DNA of 64,000 bases from Sphingomonas sp. PP-CE-3A-406 (lineage in GTDB: Bacteria > Pseudomonadota > Alphaproteobacteria > Sphingomonadales > Sphingomonadaceae). The notes under the pieces are model-generated. The model was not told the origin of the DNA and searched no databases. It saw nothing but the letters and a program-made list of their open reading frames with translations. The first letter of the stretch is position 1; each line of letters opens with the position of its first letter. Positions 33,053-42,203 of the stretch are shown here, one piece after another. The position numbers and the translations under genes are program-made. Location: NCBI RefSeq assembly GCF_003688625.1, contig NZ_RCWY01000003.1, positions 927,589 through 991,588 on the forward strand. The letters are read 5' to 3'.

Positions 33053-34015
33053 TCAGCGCGGGTTCGGCGTTTCCGAAACCGGGGTGAGCGCCTTGCCGGT
33101 GTCGAACCACGCGCGGATATTGTCGACGACGAGCTTCCCCATCGCCTCGCGCGTGTGCTGCGAGGCCGAACCGATATGCGGCAGCAACACCGTGTTGGGC
33201 AGTGCGCGCAGGCTGTCGGGAACGTTGGGCTCGTCGGCATAGACGTCGAGGCCGGCCGCCAGGATCGTCCCGTCCTGCAACGCCGCGATCAGCGCGTCCT
33301 GATCGACCACGCTGCCACGCGCGACGTTGATGAAGATACCGTCCGGGCCGAGCGCGGCGAGAACGGCGGCATCGACCAGATGCTGCGTCCCCTGACCGCC
33401 GGGCACGATTGCGATCAGCACGTCGCAGGCGGCGGCGAGCGCAACAGGTGTCGCGTGATAGTCATAGCCGATGTCCGACTGCCGCGATCGGCCGTGATAG
33501 GCGACCGCGACGCCGAACGCCTCGAGCCGCCGCGCCACGGCCTTGCCGATCGCGCCGAGCCCGAGGATGCCGATTCGCCGTCCGCGCAATGTCGGCGACA
33601 GCGGAAAGGAGCCTTGCGCCCATGCGCCGGTGCGGACGTGGCGATCGGCCTGCGGGATGCGGCGCAGCGTCGCGAGCAGCAGGCCGAGCGTCAGGTCGGC
33701 GACCTCCTCGTCGAGCACGCCGGGTGTGTTGGTGACGACGATCCCGCGCTCGGCGGCCGCCTTCGCATCGATGCCGTCATAGCCGACGCCGAAATTCGCG
33801 ACGATCTCGAGCGCGGGGAGCCGGTCGAACCAGCCGCTGCCGATCCGCCCCGCCAGCGAACTCGCCGCGAGGCCGCGGATGCGGGGCGAGACGGTCGCCA
33901 GGAAGGCGTCGGGATCGGCATGGTCCCGCAACTGGTGGACGACGAATCGCTCGCTCAACGCCGCGGCGACGCTCGGAAGCATGGGCGCGGGTATCAGTAT
34001 CTCTGGTCGGGTCAT
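33053..34015 (-). CDS. D-isomer-specific 2-hydroxyacid dehydrogenase
   Basis: This 320-residue NAD(P)H-dependent enzyme has the Rossmann motif GILGLGAIGKAVARRL (about residues 148-163). The catalytic triad is readable as Arg in NVARGSVVDQDAL, Glu in DVYADEP and His in LLPHIGSAS. The lysine-free active site resembles hydroxypyruvate/glyoxylate reductases (GhrB/GyaR group). It converges on kdgK. Glyoxylate or hydroxypyruvate are likely substrates, not proven. Confidence 0.88.
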   Translation of the reverse strand: MTRPEILIPAPMLPSVAAALSERFVVHQLRDHADPDAFLATVSPRIRGLAASSLAGRIGSGWFDRLPALEIVANFGVGYDGIDAKAAAERGIVVTNTPGVLDEEVADLTLGLLLATLRRIPQADRHVRTGAWAQGSFPLSPTLRGRRIGILGLGAIGKAVARRLEAFGVAVAYHGRSRQSDIGYDYHATPVALAAACDVLIAIVPGGQGTQHLVDAAVLAALGPDGIFINVARGSVVDQDALIAALQDGTILAAGLDVYADEPNVPDSLRALPNTVLLPHIGSASQHTREAMGKLVVDNIRAWFDTGKALTPVSETPNPR

Positions 34016-34072
34016 GCCGTGGCTTTAGGCGTTACCCGGCGCGCCGGCATCCCCTTTTGCAGCGCCGACCGT

Positions 34073-34294
34073 TCAGCCGGGGATGCCCCAATTGGCCTCC
34101 TCGTTGGCCGCCGCCGCGGTCTTGACGAGATGCTCGACATAGTTCTGGAAGATCGGCACCGTGAACGTCACCAGCGTCGGCTCGCCCTTGGGCTCCTTGA
34201 ACGTCAGGATGACGAACCGCTGGCCGTCTTCGTCGAGCACGAGGCCCGCTTCCATCGCGCCGGGGCCGCTGGGTGTGATGACGGTCGCTGCCAT
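34073..34294 (-). CDS. Small protein of unknown function
   Basis: This 73-residue protein has two beta-strand-like halves (AGLVLDEDGQRFVILTF, TLVTFTVPIFQNYVEHLV). GGCGAG lies upstream of the ATG at 34294, which supports this start over an upstream in-frame codon. No transmembrane segment, signal peptide or known domain is visible. Residues resemble those of small sphingomonad-conserved proteins, but I cannot name a family. Confidence 0.6.
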   Translation of the reverse strand: MAATVITPSGPGAMEAGLVLDEDGQRFVILTFKEPKGEPTLVTFTVPIFQNYVEHLVKTAAAANEEANWGIPG

Positions 34295-34366
34295 GTGTCT
34301 CGCCTTTACGAAATGTCCGTGGTTATCGCCGAGCGCCTTAGCGACGCTTGCCGCCAAGCAGAAGGA

Positions 34367-36010
34367 TCACACGCGGTAGCGCGCTTCGAGCAGGTCCAGT
34401 TCGCGCATCATCTTCTGCGCGGTGGCGCTGCCGATCCGCCGGTCGCGGACCCGCTCGACGACCGAGGCGCGTTCGGCCTTGATCCCCGCCAGCCTGAACG
34501 TGCGCTCGAGCTGGTCCTGGAGCCGCGCCTCCGCGGACGCCTTGGCCGACCCGGTGCGGCTCTCGATCCGCTCGCGGTACAGGTCCATCACCCGGGTCCC
34601 CGCCGCGGAATAGAAGTCGGCGTTGCCGTCACGCTCGGCCAAGTCGTGCTGCGCAACCTCGATCGCGCCGATCGCCGCTTCGGCCGCCGCGACCCGGGCG
34701 GCATCCTCCTCGGCCTGCAACGACGGTTCGGGCGGCATGGTCAGGCCGTTGAGCAGGATCGGCAAGGCGATGCTGGCGACCGCGAGCGACACGATGATCA
34801 CCCCGGCGGCGAGAAAGATCGCGAGATCGCGCGCCGGAAACGCGGTGCCGTCGGTCATCGTCAGCGGGATGGTCAGGACACCCGCCAGCGTGATCGCGCC
34901 GCGCACGCCGGCCAGCGACATCGCCGCCACCAGCCGCCAGTCGGGGCTGTATTCGGGCTTCTCCGAGCCGCGATGACGCCGCCGCAGCAACGTCAGCCGC
35001 AGCGAAACCCACACCCAGCCGAACCGCAGCGTCGCCAGCCCCGCGACGATCGCCAGCACGTACAGGCCGAGCCACCACGTGCCGTGATGCCCGGTCAGCA
35101 GCACCGTGGCCTTCGCGCCTGCGAGAATCGCGGGAAGCTGTTCGCCCAGCAGCACGAAGATGATGCCGTTGAGCGCGAACTGGATCGTGTCCCACACCGA
35201 GTTCCGGCGCATCCGGGTGGCGGCCAGCGCCTGCCGCGAGATTTCCGCGAAGGTCATCGTTACGCCCGCCGACACCGCCGCGAGTATACCCGAGGCGTGG
35301 AGGTGTTCAGCCATCAGATAGGACCCGAACGGGATCAGCAGGCTGACCAGGATCTGCGACCCGGGCTCTTCGCCGAACCGTCGCGATACCCACGCCTTCG
35401 CGCGCGTCGCGGCGAGCGTGACGAGGACGCCGACCGCAAGGCCCACGCCCGCGACCCACGCGAAATTGGTCGCCGCCGCGGACGCGGAGAATGTACCCGT
35501 CAGCGCCGCGGCGATCGCGAAGCGCAGGCACACCAGCCCCGACGCATCGTTCAGCAGCGATTCGCCTTCGAGGATATGCATCATCCGCTTGGGGATCGGT
35601 ACGCGTGCGGCGATCGCCGACACCGCGATCGGATCGGTCGGGGACACCACCGCCGCGAGCGCGAACGCCACCGCCAGCGGCATCGCCGGGATCATCCAGT
35701 GGATGAAGAACCCCATCCCGACCACGGTCAGCAGGACGAGCCCGAGCGCGAGTTCGACGACCGTCGACAGATCCTTGAGCAGCTCGTCCTTGGGGATTCG
35801 CCAGCCATCGAGAAACAGCAGCGGCGGCAGGAACAGCAGCAGGAACAGCTCGGGATCGAGCTCCACGCGGTACGAGGTCGACAGCCCGATGACCGCGCCG
35901 AGCAGGATCTGCACCAGCGGGGTCGGCACCGACACCGGCACCATGCGCGACACCGCGCCGCTCATTACCACGGCGAGCAACAGGAATAGGACGATCGATA
36001 CGGCTTCCAA
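34367..36010 (-). CDS. CPA1-family Na+/H+ antiporter
   Basis: This 547-residue membrane protein has twelve or so transmembrane segments and CPA1 hallmarks: FLPPLLFLDGWRIP, FALAAVVSPTDPIAVSAIA (helix 5 region), and GESLLNDASGLVCLRFAIA, with the conserved ND pair. The C-terminal 150 residues are cytoplasmic and charged (RERIESRTGSAKASAEARLQ). The TTG at 36010 is favoured because GGGAG lies six bases upstream; a GTG eight codons earlier is the alternative. It exchanges sodium or potassium for protons for pH and salt tolerance. Confidence 0.9.
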   Translation of the reverse strand: MEAVSIVLFLLLAVVMSGAVSRMVPVSVPTPLVQILLGAVIGLSTSYRVELDPELFLLLFLPPLLFLDGWRIPKDELLKDLSTVVELALGLVLLTVVGMGFFIHWMIPAMPLAVAFALAAVVSPTDPIAVSAIAARVPIPKRMMHILEGESLLNDASGLVCLRFAIAAALTGTFSASAAATNFAWVAGVGLAVGVLVTLAATRAKAWVSRRFGEEPGSQILVSLLIPFGSYLMAEHLHASGILAAVSAGVTMTFAEISRQALAATRMRRNSVWDTIQFALNGIIFVLLGEQLPAILAGAKATVLLTGHHGTWWLGLYVLAIVAGLATLRFGWVWVSLRLTLLRRRHRGSEKPEYSPDWRLVAAMSLAGVRGAITLAGVLTIPLTMTDGTAFPARDLAIFLAAGVIIVSLAVASIALPILLNGLTMPPEPSLQAEEDAARVAAAEAAIGAIEVAQHDLAERDGNADFYSAAGTRVMDLYRERIESRTGSAKASAEARLQDQLERTFRLAGIKAERASVVERVRDRRIGSATAQKMMRELDLLEARYRV

Positions 36011-36176
36011 ACGGCACTCCCAGCGTTGGCTCACACGTCAGTACCGGGCGCGGTCGGGGTAGAACAACCCCGCACGGACCGAGCCGCGCAGGAACACGTG
36101 GCCTTCGATGCGACGTTCGGGCACAATCTAGCGTTCCAGCGCTCGCTGGCCACACGCTTTGAGATCGGGACAATGC

Positions 36177-37226
36177 ATGGGCGACAGCGAGGCAGGTGCA
36201 GGATCGGGGAGGGCAGGGCCGCTCGCCGGCGTCGTGGTTATCGAATTCGATGCGATCGGGCCGGTACCCTTCGCCGCGATGATGCTCGGTGACATGGGGG
36301 CGGACATCGTCCGCATCGTCCGGCCGGGTCGCACGTACAGCGCCAGCGCGGATGGGCCGGCCTTGGGGCGGGGAAGGCGGACCGTCGAACTCGACCTCAA
36401 GACGCCAGCGGGTCGCGTCGATGCGCTGGCGCTCGTCGCGACCGCCGATGCGCTGCTGGAGGGGACGCGGCCGGGCGTGATGGAACGGCTCGGGCTTGGC
36501 CCCGTGGACTGCCATGCTGCCAATCCGACGCTGGTCTACGGCCGGATGACCGGCTGGGGGCAGACCGGACCGCTGGCGCAGGAGGCAGGGCACGACATCA
36601 ACTATCTCGCGCTGACCGGCGCGCTGCACGCGATCGGCCCGGCGGAGCGTCCGATACCGCCGCTCAACCTGGTCGGCGATTATGGCGGCGGGGCGATGAT
36701 GCTCGCGCTCGGCGTCGTCGCGGGCGTGCTGGCCGCGCGCGGCGGCGGGCCGGGCCGGGTGGTCGATGCGGCGATGACCGACGGCGCCGCGTTGCTGTCG
36801 AGCCTGTTCTACACGCTCGGCGCAGTGGGGCAGTGGGACGACCGGCGCGCGGCCAACCTGCTCGACGGCGGCGCGCCCTTCTATCGCTGTTACGCATGCG
36901 CGGACGGCAAGCATGTCGCGGTCGGCGCGATCGAGCCACAATTCTTCGCCGCCTTGCTCGCCGGGCTGGGCGTCGCGGACTGGCGCACGGTGCAGCACGA
37001 TCGCGCCCGCTGGCCCGAAATGGCGGCGGCGTTCGAAGCCGCGTTCGCCACGCGTCCGCGCGATGCCTGGGCGGACCATTTCGCCGGCACCGATGCCTGC
37101 GTCACCCCCGTCCTCGATCTCGCCGAAGCACCACACCACCCGCACAACGTCGCGCGAGGGACCTTTATCGATGGCTACCCGGCGCCAGCGCCGCGCTTCG
37201 CCGCCGCGGCCTCGAACCAGCGCTAG
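36177..37226 (+). CDS. Alpha-methylacyl-CoA racemase (CaiB/BaiF family III CoA-transferase fold)
   Basis: This 349-residue protein carries the three racemase residues: His139 in QEAGHDINYLALTGAL, Asp168 in NLVGDYGGG and Glu253 in AIEPQFFAAL. These distinguish a racemase from CoA-transferases, which use an Asp nucleophile. It would epimerise 2-methylacyl-CoA esters. The ATG at 36177 is chosen; a TTG six codons upstream is possible. It is divergent from the antiporter and converges on the GH5 gene 15 bp away. Confidence 0.88.
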   Translation: MGDSEAGAGSGRAGPLAGVVVIEFDAIGPVPFAAMMLGDMGADIVRIVRPGRTYSASADGPALGRGRRTVELDLKTPAGRVDALALVATADALLEGTRPGVMERLGLGPVDCHAANPTLVYGRMTGWGQTGPLAQEAGHDINYLALTGALHAIGPAERPIPPLNLVGDYGGGAMMLALGVVAGVLAARGGGPGRVVDAAMTDGAALLSSLFYTLGAVGQWDDRRAANLLDGGAPFYRCYACADGKHVAVGAIEPQFFAALLAGLGVADWRTVQHDRARWPEMAAAFEAAFATRPRDAWADHFAGTDACVTPVLDLAEAPHHPHNVARGTFIDGYPAPAPRFAAAASNQR

Positions 37227-37241
37227 ATTATCGCGGCCTGC

Positions 37242-38270
37242 TCACGGCGTGCCGACCAGCGCCTGTCGGATCGGCTCGACCCAGCGGTCGTGATCGATAT
37301 CGTAGACGATGAAATCGCTGTCGAACTGCCAATACGCCCAGGGGAAGCCGTGCGCTTCGGCGGCCTTGCGGACGATCGCGGCATAGCGCGCGCGATCGGC
37401 GATCGGCGTGCCGCTCTTGTCGTAGGCGCCGAACTCGCCGAGCAACACCGGCCGCGCGTGGGCCTTGCTCCACGCCGCGACGGTGTCGATGTCGGCGCGG
37501 ATCCGGGTCTCGTCGGCGGGCGTCAGCGGAATGCCGTGCAGATCGCGATTGTCGGACCACGCGGCACCCTGGTGGGTGAACCGGAACGGCTCGTAATAAT
37601 GGAACGTGACGAGGATATTGCGATCGTTCGCCGGCAACGTCAGCGTGTCGAGCTTGCCCAAACTGTTCCAGTTGGTCGGCCCGACGACGAGCGTACGATC
37701 CGGGTTGCTGGCGCGCACGACCGGGATGATCTGCGCGAGCAGCGCGTTCCAGCGGTCGGCATCGAGCTTGCCGTGCGGTTCGTTCAACAGTTCGAACAAC
37801 ACGGTCCGCGGCGCGGTCCGATAGCGGTCGCCGATCTGCTGCCAGAACGCCTTGAGCTTCGGCGCGCAGGCATCGGGGTCGTCCGAACACAGGTTGAAGT
37901 CATGCTCGTCGATGATGACCGACAGCCCGGCATCGGTGGCCTGTTTCACCACGCGGTCGAGCGTCGCAAGCCAGCGCGGATCGAGTCTGTTGACGGCGTC
38001 CATATGACTGAAGGCTTGCAGGACCAGCCGGATGAAATCGAAGCCGCCTTTGCGGATGATCGTGAAATGACGCGGCTGAAAGCGTGCGCGCGACGGGTCC
38101 TTCCACAGGGGATCATAGCCGAGCACGTTGACCCCGCGGTGCAGCCGGGCTGCCGTCGCGAACGCGTCCCCGGCAGGGGCTGCGCGCGACGCGCCCGACG
38201 CGCTGACCGTACACGTCATGCTCGCCAACAGCGCCGCTGCCATCGCAGCCAAGGGTTTCCACCTGATCAT
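37242..38270 (-). CDS. Exported glycoside hydrolase family 5 enzyme
   Basis: The 342-residue precursor has a signal peptide (MIRWKPLAAMAAALLASMTC, cleavage near residue 25). The TIM-barrel domain has the GH5 acid/base Glu165 in FELLNEPHG and the nucleophile Glu280 in VLLGEFGAYD. LHRGVNVLGYDPLW is the usual first strand. Substrate could be a beta-glucan, mannan or similar; the sequence does not decide. It is the secreted enzyme of the carbohydrate-linked island with the TonB receptor and halogenase genes. Confidence 0.9.
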   Translation of the reverse strand: MIRWKPLAAMAAALLASMTCTVSASGASRAAPAGDAFATAARLHRGVNVLGYDPLWKDPSRARFQPRHFTIIRKGGFDFIRLVLQAFSHMDAVNRLDPRWLATLDRVVKQATDAGLSVIIDEHDFNLCSDDPDACAPKLKAFWQQIGDRYRTAPRTVLFELLNEPHGKLDADRWNALLAQIIPVVRASNPDRTLVVGPTNWNSLGKLDTLTLPANDRNILVTFHYYEPFRFTHQGAAWSDNRDLHGIPLTPADETRIRADIDTVAAWSKAHARPVLLGEFGAYDKSGTPIADRARYAAIVRKAAEAHGFPWAYWQFDSDFIVYDIDHDRWVEPIRQALVGTP

Positions 38271-38406
38271 CGCGCTCTCCCGATCCGCCTGCGACTCAGC
38301 GCGCCGGTGTCGGTGCGGGGCGGTCTGGCGATCGTATCACACAGGAGCCTGCCGAGGCTGTCAACGCACTGTCGTAGCGCGTTTGCAGCCGCTATCGTCC
38401 CGCACG

Positions 38407-39474
38407 ATGTCGTCCGTCCCACCCCCCGCAACCGATCGCTCCGCCACGGATCGCCCCGCGACCGCTCGCCGCGTCGCGGAGCGCCCTGCCGTCGATGCGG
38501 CCGTGTTCGCCAGCGAGGTGGTGACGGCGTTCCAACCCGTCGTCCTGCGCGGACAAGTGCGCCATTGGCAGGCGGTCGCGGCCGGGCGCGGCGGCGACCG
38601 CGCGATGGCGGAGTATCTCGCCGCGTTCGGTGCACCCGGTGGCAAGCCGCTCGACGTGATGATCGCGCCGCCCGAGGTCGAGGGGCGGTTTTTCTACGCC
38701 GACGAGACGCTGACGCGCTTCAACTTCCACCGCCAGCAGGTCCCGATCGGTGCGCTGGTGGCGGAGCTTCTGCGCTACGCCGAGACCGACGCGTCGCGGC
38801 CGCACACGCTGTACGCCAACGCGGCGACCGCGCCCGAGCATCTGCCCGGCTGGGAAGGCGCCAATCCGCTCGATCTCGGCATCGATGCGCCCGCGCGGCT
38901 GTGGATCGGCAACGCGACGCGGATCGCGACGCATTACGACACGTCGATCAATATCGCATGCGTGGTGGCGGGGCGTCGTCGCTTCACGCTGTTCCCGCCC
39001 GACCAATTGGCCAATCTCTATGTCGGGCCGCTCGACCATACCATGGCCGGCCCGCCGTCGAGCATGGTCGATCCCGATGCTCCAGATCTGACGCGCTACC
39101 CGCGGTTCGCCGATGCGCTCGCGCACGCGCAGGTCGCCGAACTCGAACCCGGCGACGCGCTCTTCATTCCGCCGACTTGGTGGCATCACGTCCGTGCTTT
39201 CGACCGGCTCAACGTGCTGGTCAATTACTGGTGGGAGCATCGCTCGGGCGCTGCGTTCCTTGCGCTGGTCCATGCGATCGGCGCCGTCCGCGATCTGCCG
39301 GTCGCGGAAAAACAGGCGTGGCACAGCTGGTACGAGCATCTCGTCTTCGCACCGGAGGCTGCGCAGGCCGCCGACCATCTGCCGCCGTCCGCGCGCGGCA
39401 TTCTCGGACCGGACAGCACGGACCGCACCGGCAGGATCCGTCAGTTCCTGATCAACATGCTGCAACGGCCGTAG
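38407..39474 (+). CDS. Cupin_8/JmjC-like domain protein (first of two paralogues)
   Basis: This 355-residue protein has a double-stranded beta-helix fold of the cupin_8/JmjC type. The metal triad is His176-x-Asp178 in THYDTS and His260 or His261 in PPTWWHHV. RRRFTLFPPDQLANLYVGP is a family signature. Proteins of this kind (Fe(II)/2-oxoglutarate oxygenase-like) are often encoded beside TonB-receptor/halogenase clusters in alphaproteobacteria. Whether this one is a hydroxylase is not established. It is convergent with a paralogue at 39485, 10 bp away. Confidence 0.82.
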   Translation: MSSVPPPATDRSATDRPATARRVAERPAVDAAVFASEVVTAFQPVVLRGQVRHWQAVAAGRGGDRAMAEYLAAFGAPGGKPLDVMIAPPEVEGRFFYADETLTRFNFHRQQVPIGALVAELLRYAETDASRPHTLYANAATAPEHLPGWEGANPLDLGIDAPARLWIGNATRIATHYDTSINIACVVAGRRRFTLFPPDQLANLYVGPLDHTMAGPPSSMVDPDAPDLTRYPRFADALAHAQVAELEPGDALFIPPTWWHHVRAFDRLNVLVNYWWEHRSGAAFLALVHAIGAVRDLPVAEKQAWHSWYEHLVFAPEAAQAADHLPPSARGILGPDSTDRTGRIRQFLINMLQRP

Positions 39475-39484
39475 TGCCCGCAAG

Positions 39485-40507
39485 TCAGGACCGGTTGAGG
39501 CTCTGTCGCAACGCTGCGCGCATCTGTTCCAGCCCGTCGCGGTCCGCCTCGCCGAGCACGCCCCTGACGTGGGGCGGCAAATGCGCCGCGGGATCGCCCT
39601 CGGTACGGAACACGAGATGGTCGAACATGGTCCGCCACACCCGCCGCTGGTCGTCCGGCAGCGTGCGCAGCGAGAACAGCGCGAGCAGCAGCGCGTCATA
39701 GGGGTTCGCCATGCCCTGGGGTGCGGGATCCCACCAGTAATTGCATAACATGTTGACCGGCGCGAGTGACGCGACCGCGTGCCACCAGTGGAACGGGATA
39801 TACAGCGCGTCGCCCGGTTCGAGTGTCGCTTCCCAGGCGTTCTCCATCGCTTGGGCGAACCGCGGATAGCGGTCCAGGTCGGGCGAGTCCGGGTCGACCA
39901 TGCTGACCGGCGTGCCTGCGGGCGTCAGTTCGTACGGACCCATGTACAGGTTCGCGATCTGGTCGGGCGGGAAGAGCGTGAAGCGGCGGCGACCGGCGAT
40001 GACGACCGCGATGTTCTCCATCAGATCGTAATGCGTCGTCACCCGGATCGCGTTGCCGAGCCAGAGCCGCGGCACGACCTGCGTATCGACTAGGTCGATG
40101 CCCTGCTCGGCGGCAAAGCCCGGCAGCAGGTCGGGGGCGGGGATCGACTGCACCGCCATCGCGTACGGTTGCGGCACCGTGCGATCGCGCAATAGCCGGT
40201 CGAGGAACGGATCGAGCGGTGAGCGTCCGCGCGTGAAGTTGAGTGCGGTCATGTCAGGCTGGTAGAAGAAACGCCCTTCGATTTCGGGCGGCCCGACGAT
40301 CGCGCCGACCGGCTCGGGATGGCTGAAGGTCTTGAGATAATCGACCAGCGCCTCGTCGGAGGTCCGCGCGGCGCGGACCGCTGGCCAGTCGGCGGCCAGA
40401 CCGCGCAGGACAACAGGCTGCGCGGCGGGGCGGACCTCGGCGTCGAAGCGCACGCGGTCGATCCCGTGAAGCTCGGCGATTGGGGAAGGGGCGGCGAGAC
40501 CCGTCAC
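39485..40507 (-). CDS. Cupin_8/JmjC-like domain protein (second paralogue)
   Basis: This 340-residue protein matches its convergent neighbour along its length: VVLRG near residue 33, IEGRFFY near 76, and the THYD motif with H159 and D161. RRRFTLFPPDQIANLYMGP follows, and the distal His243 lies in PFHWWHAV. It lies 52 nt downstream of the halogenase operon on the same strand, so it is probably its fourth gene. The Fe(II) site looks intact. The substrate is unknown. Confidence 0.82.
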   Translation of the reverse strand: MTGLAAPSPIAELHGIDRVRFDAEVRPAAQPVVLRGLAADWPAVRAARTSDEALVDYLKTFSHPEPVGAIVGPPEIEGRFFYQPDMTALNFTRGRSPLDPFLDRLLRDRTVPQPYAMAVQSIPAPDLLPGFAAEQGIDLVDTQVVPRLWLGNAIRVTTHYDLMENIAVVIAGRRRFTLFPPDQIANLYMGPYELTPAGTPVSMVDPDSPDLDRYPRFAQAMENAWEATLEPGDALYIPFHWWHAVASLAPVNMLCNYWWDPAPQGMANPYDALLLALFSLRTLPDDQRRVWRTMFDHLVFRTEGDPAAHLPPHVRGVLGEADRDGLEQMRAALRQSLNRS

Positions 40508-40559
40508 GCGTGGGCAAGCCCCCTGGTACGCCGAGGCACCGCTCGCTCATATGTCGGCA

Positions 40560-42203
40560 TCAGAGCGGCGAGCCCCCGCCGCCGACATCGAAGGGCGACT
40601 CCGCGGTAAACGCAAAGAACGGAACGTCGTCGGACGAGGTCGGGGCAGGGGCGGAAGCAGGCGCCGAGGAGGACGGTGCAGCCTGCGCGGCGAGCGGGGA
40701 CAGCGCGGTCCGCCGCAGGAACTCGCCGTGCGTCGGCAGGCGCTGCGCGGTGTCGAGATATCCGCGCCGCATCTGCTCGAGCGCGCTTGCGACCTTCTGC
40801 TCGTCGAGCGCATCGGCGGCGGGTTCCCAGCCTTGCGGCGTGATTCCCTGGCCGAGACAGACCGCGACCCAGCTCGGGTTGCTGAACAGGTCATAGCCTT
40901 CGCGGAACAGCCGCCCCTTGCCGGCGAACAGGTCGATCTTGTGTTGCAGGCTCTCGGGAACGTCCATCGTCCGCACCTGGTTCCAGAACGGCGAATCGTC
41001 GCGGCGCGTCGCCTTGTAGTGCAGGACGATGAAATCGCGGATGTCCTCGTACAGATCGTGCATCTGCCGGTTGAACTCGTCGCGTTCGACCGGATCGAAG
41101 CGCTTGTCGGGAAACAGCGCGATCAACCGCTGGATCCCGGCCTGTACCAGATGGATGCTGGTCGATTCGAGCGGTTCGATGAACCCGCTGGACAGGCCGA
41201 GCGCCACCACGTTGCGGTTCCAGCAGTCGCGGCGACGACCGGCGGTGAACTGCAACCGTCGCGGCTCGGCGAGTTGTTCGCCTTCGAGGCTCGCGACCAG
41301 CTGCGCTTCGGCCTCGTCGTCGCCGAGATATTTGCTGCAATACACCAGGCCATTGCCCATCCGGTGCTGCAACGGGATGCGCCATCGCCAGCCCGCCTTG
41401 TGCGCGGTCGAGCGCGTGAACGCATCGGGCTCGCCCGGGTTCGGCAATGCGCAGGGGACCGCGACCGCACGGTCGCACGGCAGCCACTGCGCATAGCTCT
41501 CATAACCGGTGTGCAGCGTTTCCTCGATCAACAGACCCCGGAAGCCCGAGCAGTCGATGAACAGGTCGCCTTCGATCCGACGCCCGTCCTCGAGCGTGAC
41601 CGCGGCGACATAGCCGTCCTCGGGGCGTTGGTTCACTTCGGCGATCTTGCCTTCGATCCGGACGATGCCGGCGCGTTCGGCATAGTCGCGTAGATATCGC
41701 GCATAGAGCGAGGCGTCGAAATGGAACGCGTAGAACAGCTCGCGCACGGGCGATCGCGCGTCGCCGGTCGCGCGCCCGAACTTGCCGTTCGCGGCGGCCA
41801 TCGCGCTCATCGACCAGGCCGAAATGTCGTCGATCGGCCGCCGTGCCTTCTCGCGCAGCCAGAGCTGGTGGAAATGGACGCCTTGCAGGTCGTGGCCGTA
41901 ATTGCCGAACGGGTGAAAATAGCGTTCGCCGAGCGCGCCCCAGTCGACGAACTCGATCCCGAGCTTGAACGTGCCCGACGTCGCCGCCAGGAACGCGTTC
42001 TCGTCGAGCCCGAGCATCTGGTTGAAATTGATCAGCGGCGGGATCGTCGCCTCGCCGACCCCGACCGTGCCGATCTCCTCGGATTCGACCAGCGTGATCT
42101 CGGTATAGCCGTTGTTGAGAAACCGCGCGAAGGCCGCCGCGGCCATCCAGCCGGCGGTGCCGCCGCCGACGATGACGACGCGTCGGATCGAATGCTCGTT
42201 CAT
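40560..42203 (-). CDS. Flavin-dependent halogenase (tryptophan halogenase family), intact active site
   Basis: This 547-residue protein has the FAD-binding GGGTAGW (residues 13-19), catalytic Lys80 in TFKLGIEF, the WxWxIP motif at 272-277 (WRWRIP) and Glu346-Ser347-Thr348 in FIEPLESTSI. The numbering matches that of PrnA (K79, WxWxIP, E346) almost exactly. It should generate hypohalous acid via reduced FAD. Related TonB-linked halogenases (BrvH, Xanthomonas Xcc enzymes) act on indole in vitro. The C-terminal 50 residues are Ala/Ser/Pro-rich. No flavin reductase gene is nearby. The start overlaps the upstream stop (ATGA). Confidence 0.88.
   Translation of the reverse strand: MNEHSIRRVVIVGGGTAGWMAAAAFARFLNNGYTEITLVESEEIGTVGVGEATIPPLINFNQMLGLDENAFLAATSGTFKLGIEFVDWGALGERYFHPFGNYGHDLQGVHFHQLWLREKARRPIDDISAWSMSAMAAANGKFGRATGDARSPVRELFYAFHFDASLYARYLRDYAERAGIVRIEGKIAEVNQRPEDGYVAAVTLEDGRRIEGDLFIDCSGFRGLLIEETLHTGYESYAQWLPCDRAVAVPCALPNPGEPDAFTRSTAHKAGWRWRIPLQHRMGNGLVYCSKYLGDDEAEAQLVASLEGEQLAEPRRLQFTAGRRRDCWNRNVVALGLSSGFIEPLESTSIHLVQAGIQRLIALFPDKRFDPVERDEFNRQMHDLYEDIRDFIVLHYKATRRDDSPFWNQVRTMDVPESLQHKIDLFAGKGRLFREGYDLFSNPSWVAVCLGQGITPQGWEPAADALDEQKVASALEQMRRGYLDTAQRLPTHGEFLRRTALSPLAAQAAPSSSAPASAPAPTSSDDVPFFAFTAESPFDVGGGGSPL

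Noticed and set aside
32435..35989. Very long plus-strand open frame over kdgK and the minus-strand genes
   Set aside because: Its product is Arg/Gln/His-rich without domains, and it overlaps recognisable genes on the other strand or frame. Long spurious frames are expected in such GC-rich DNA.
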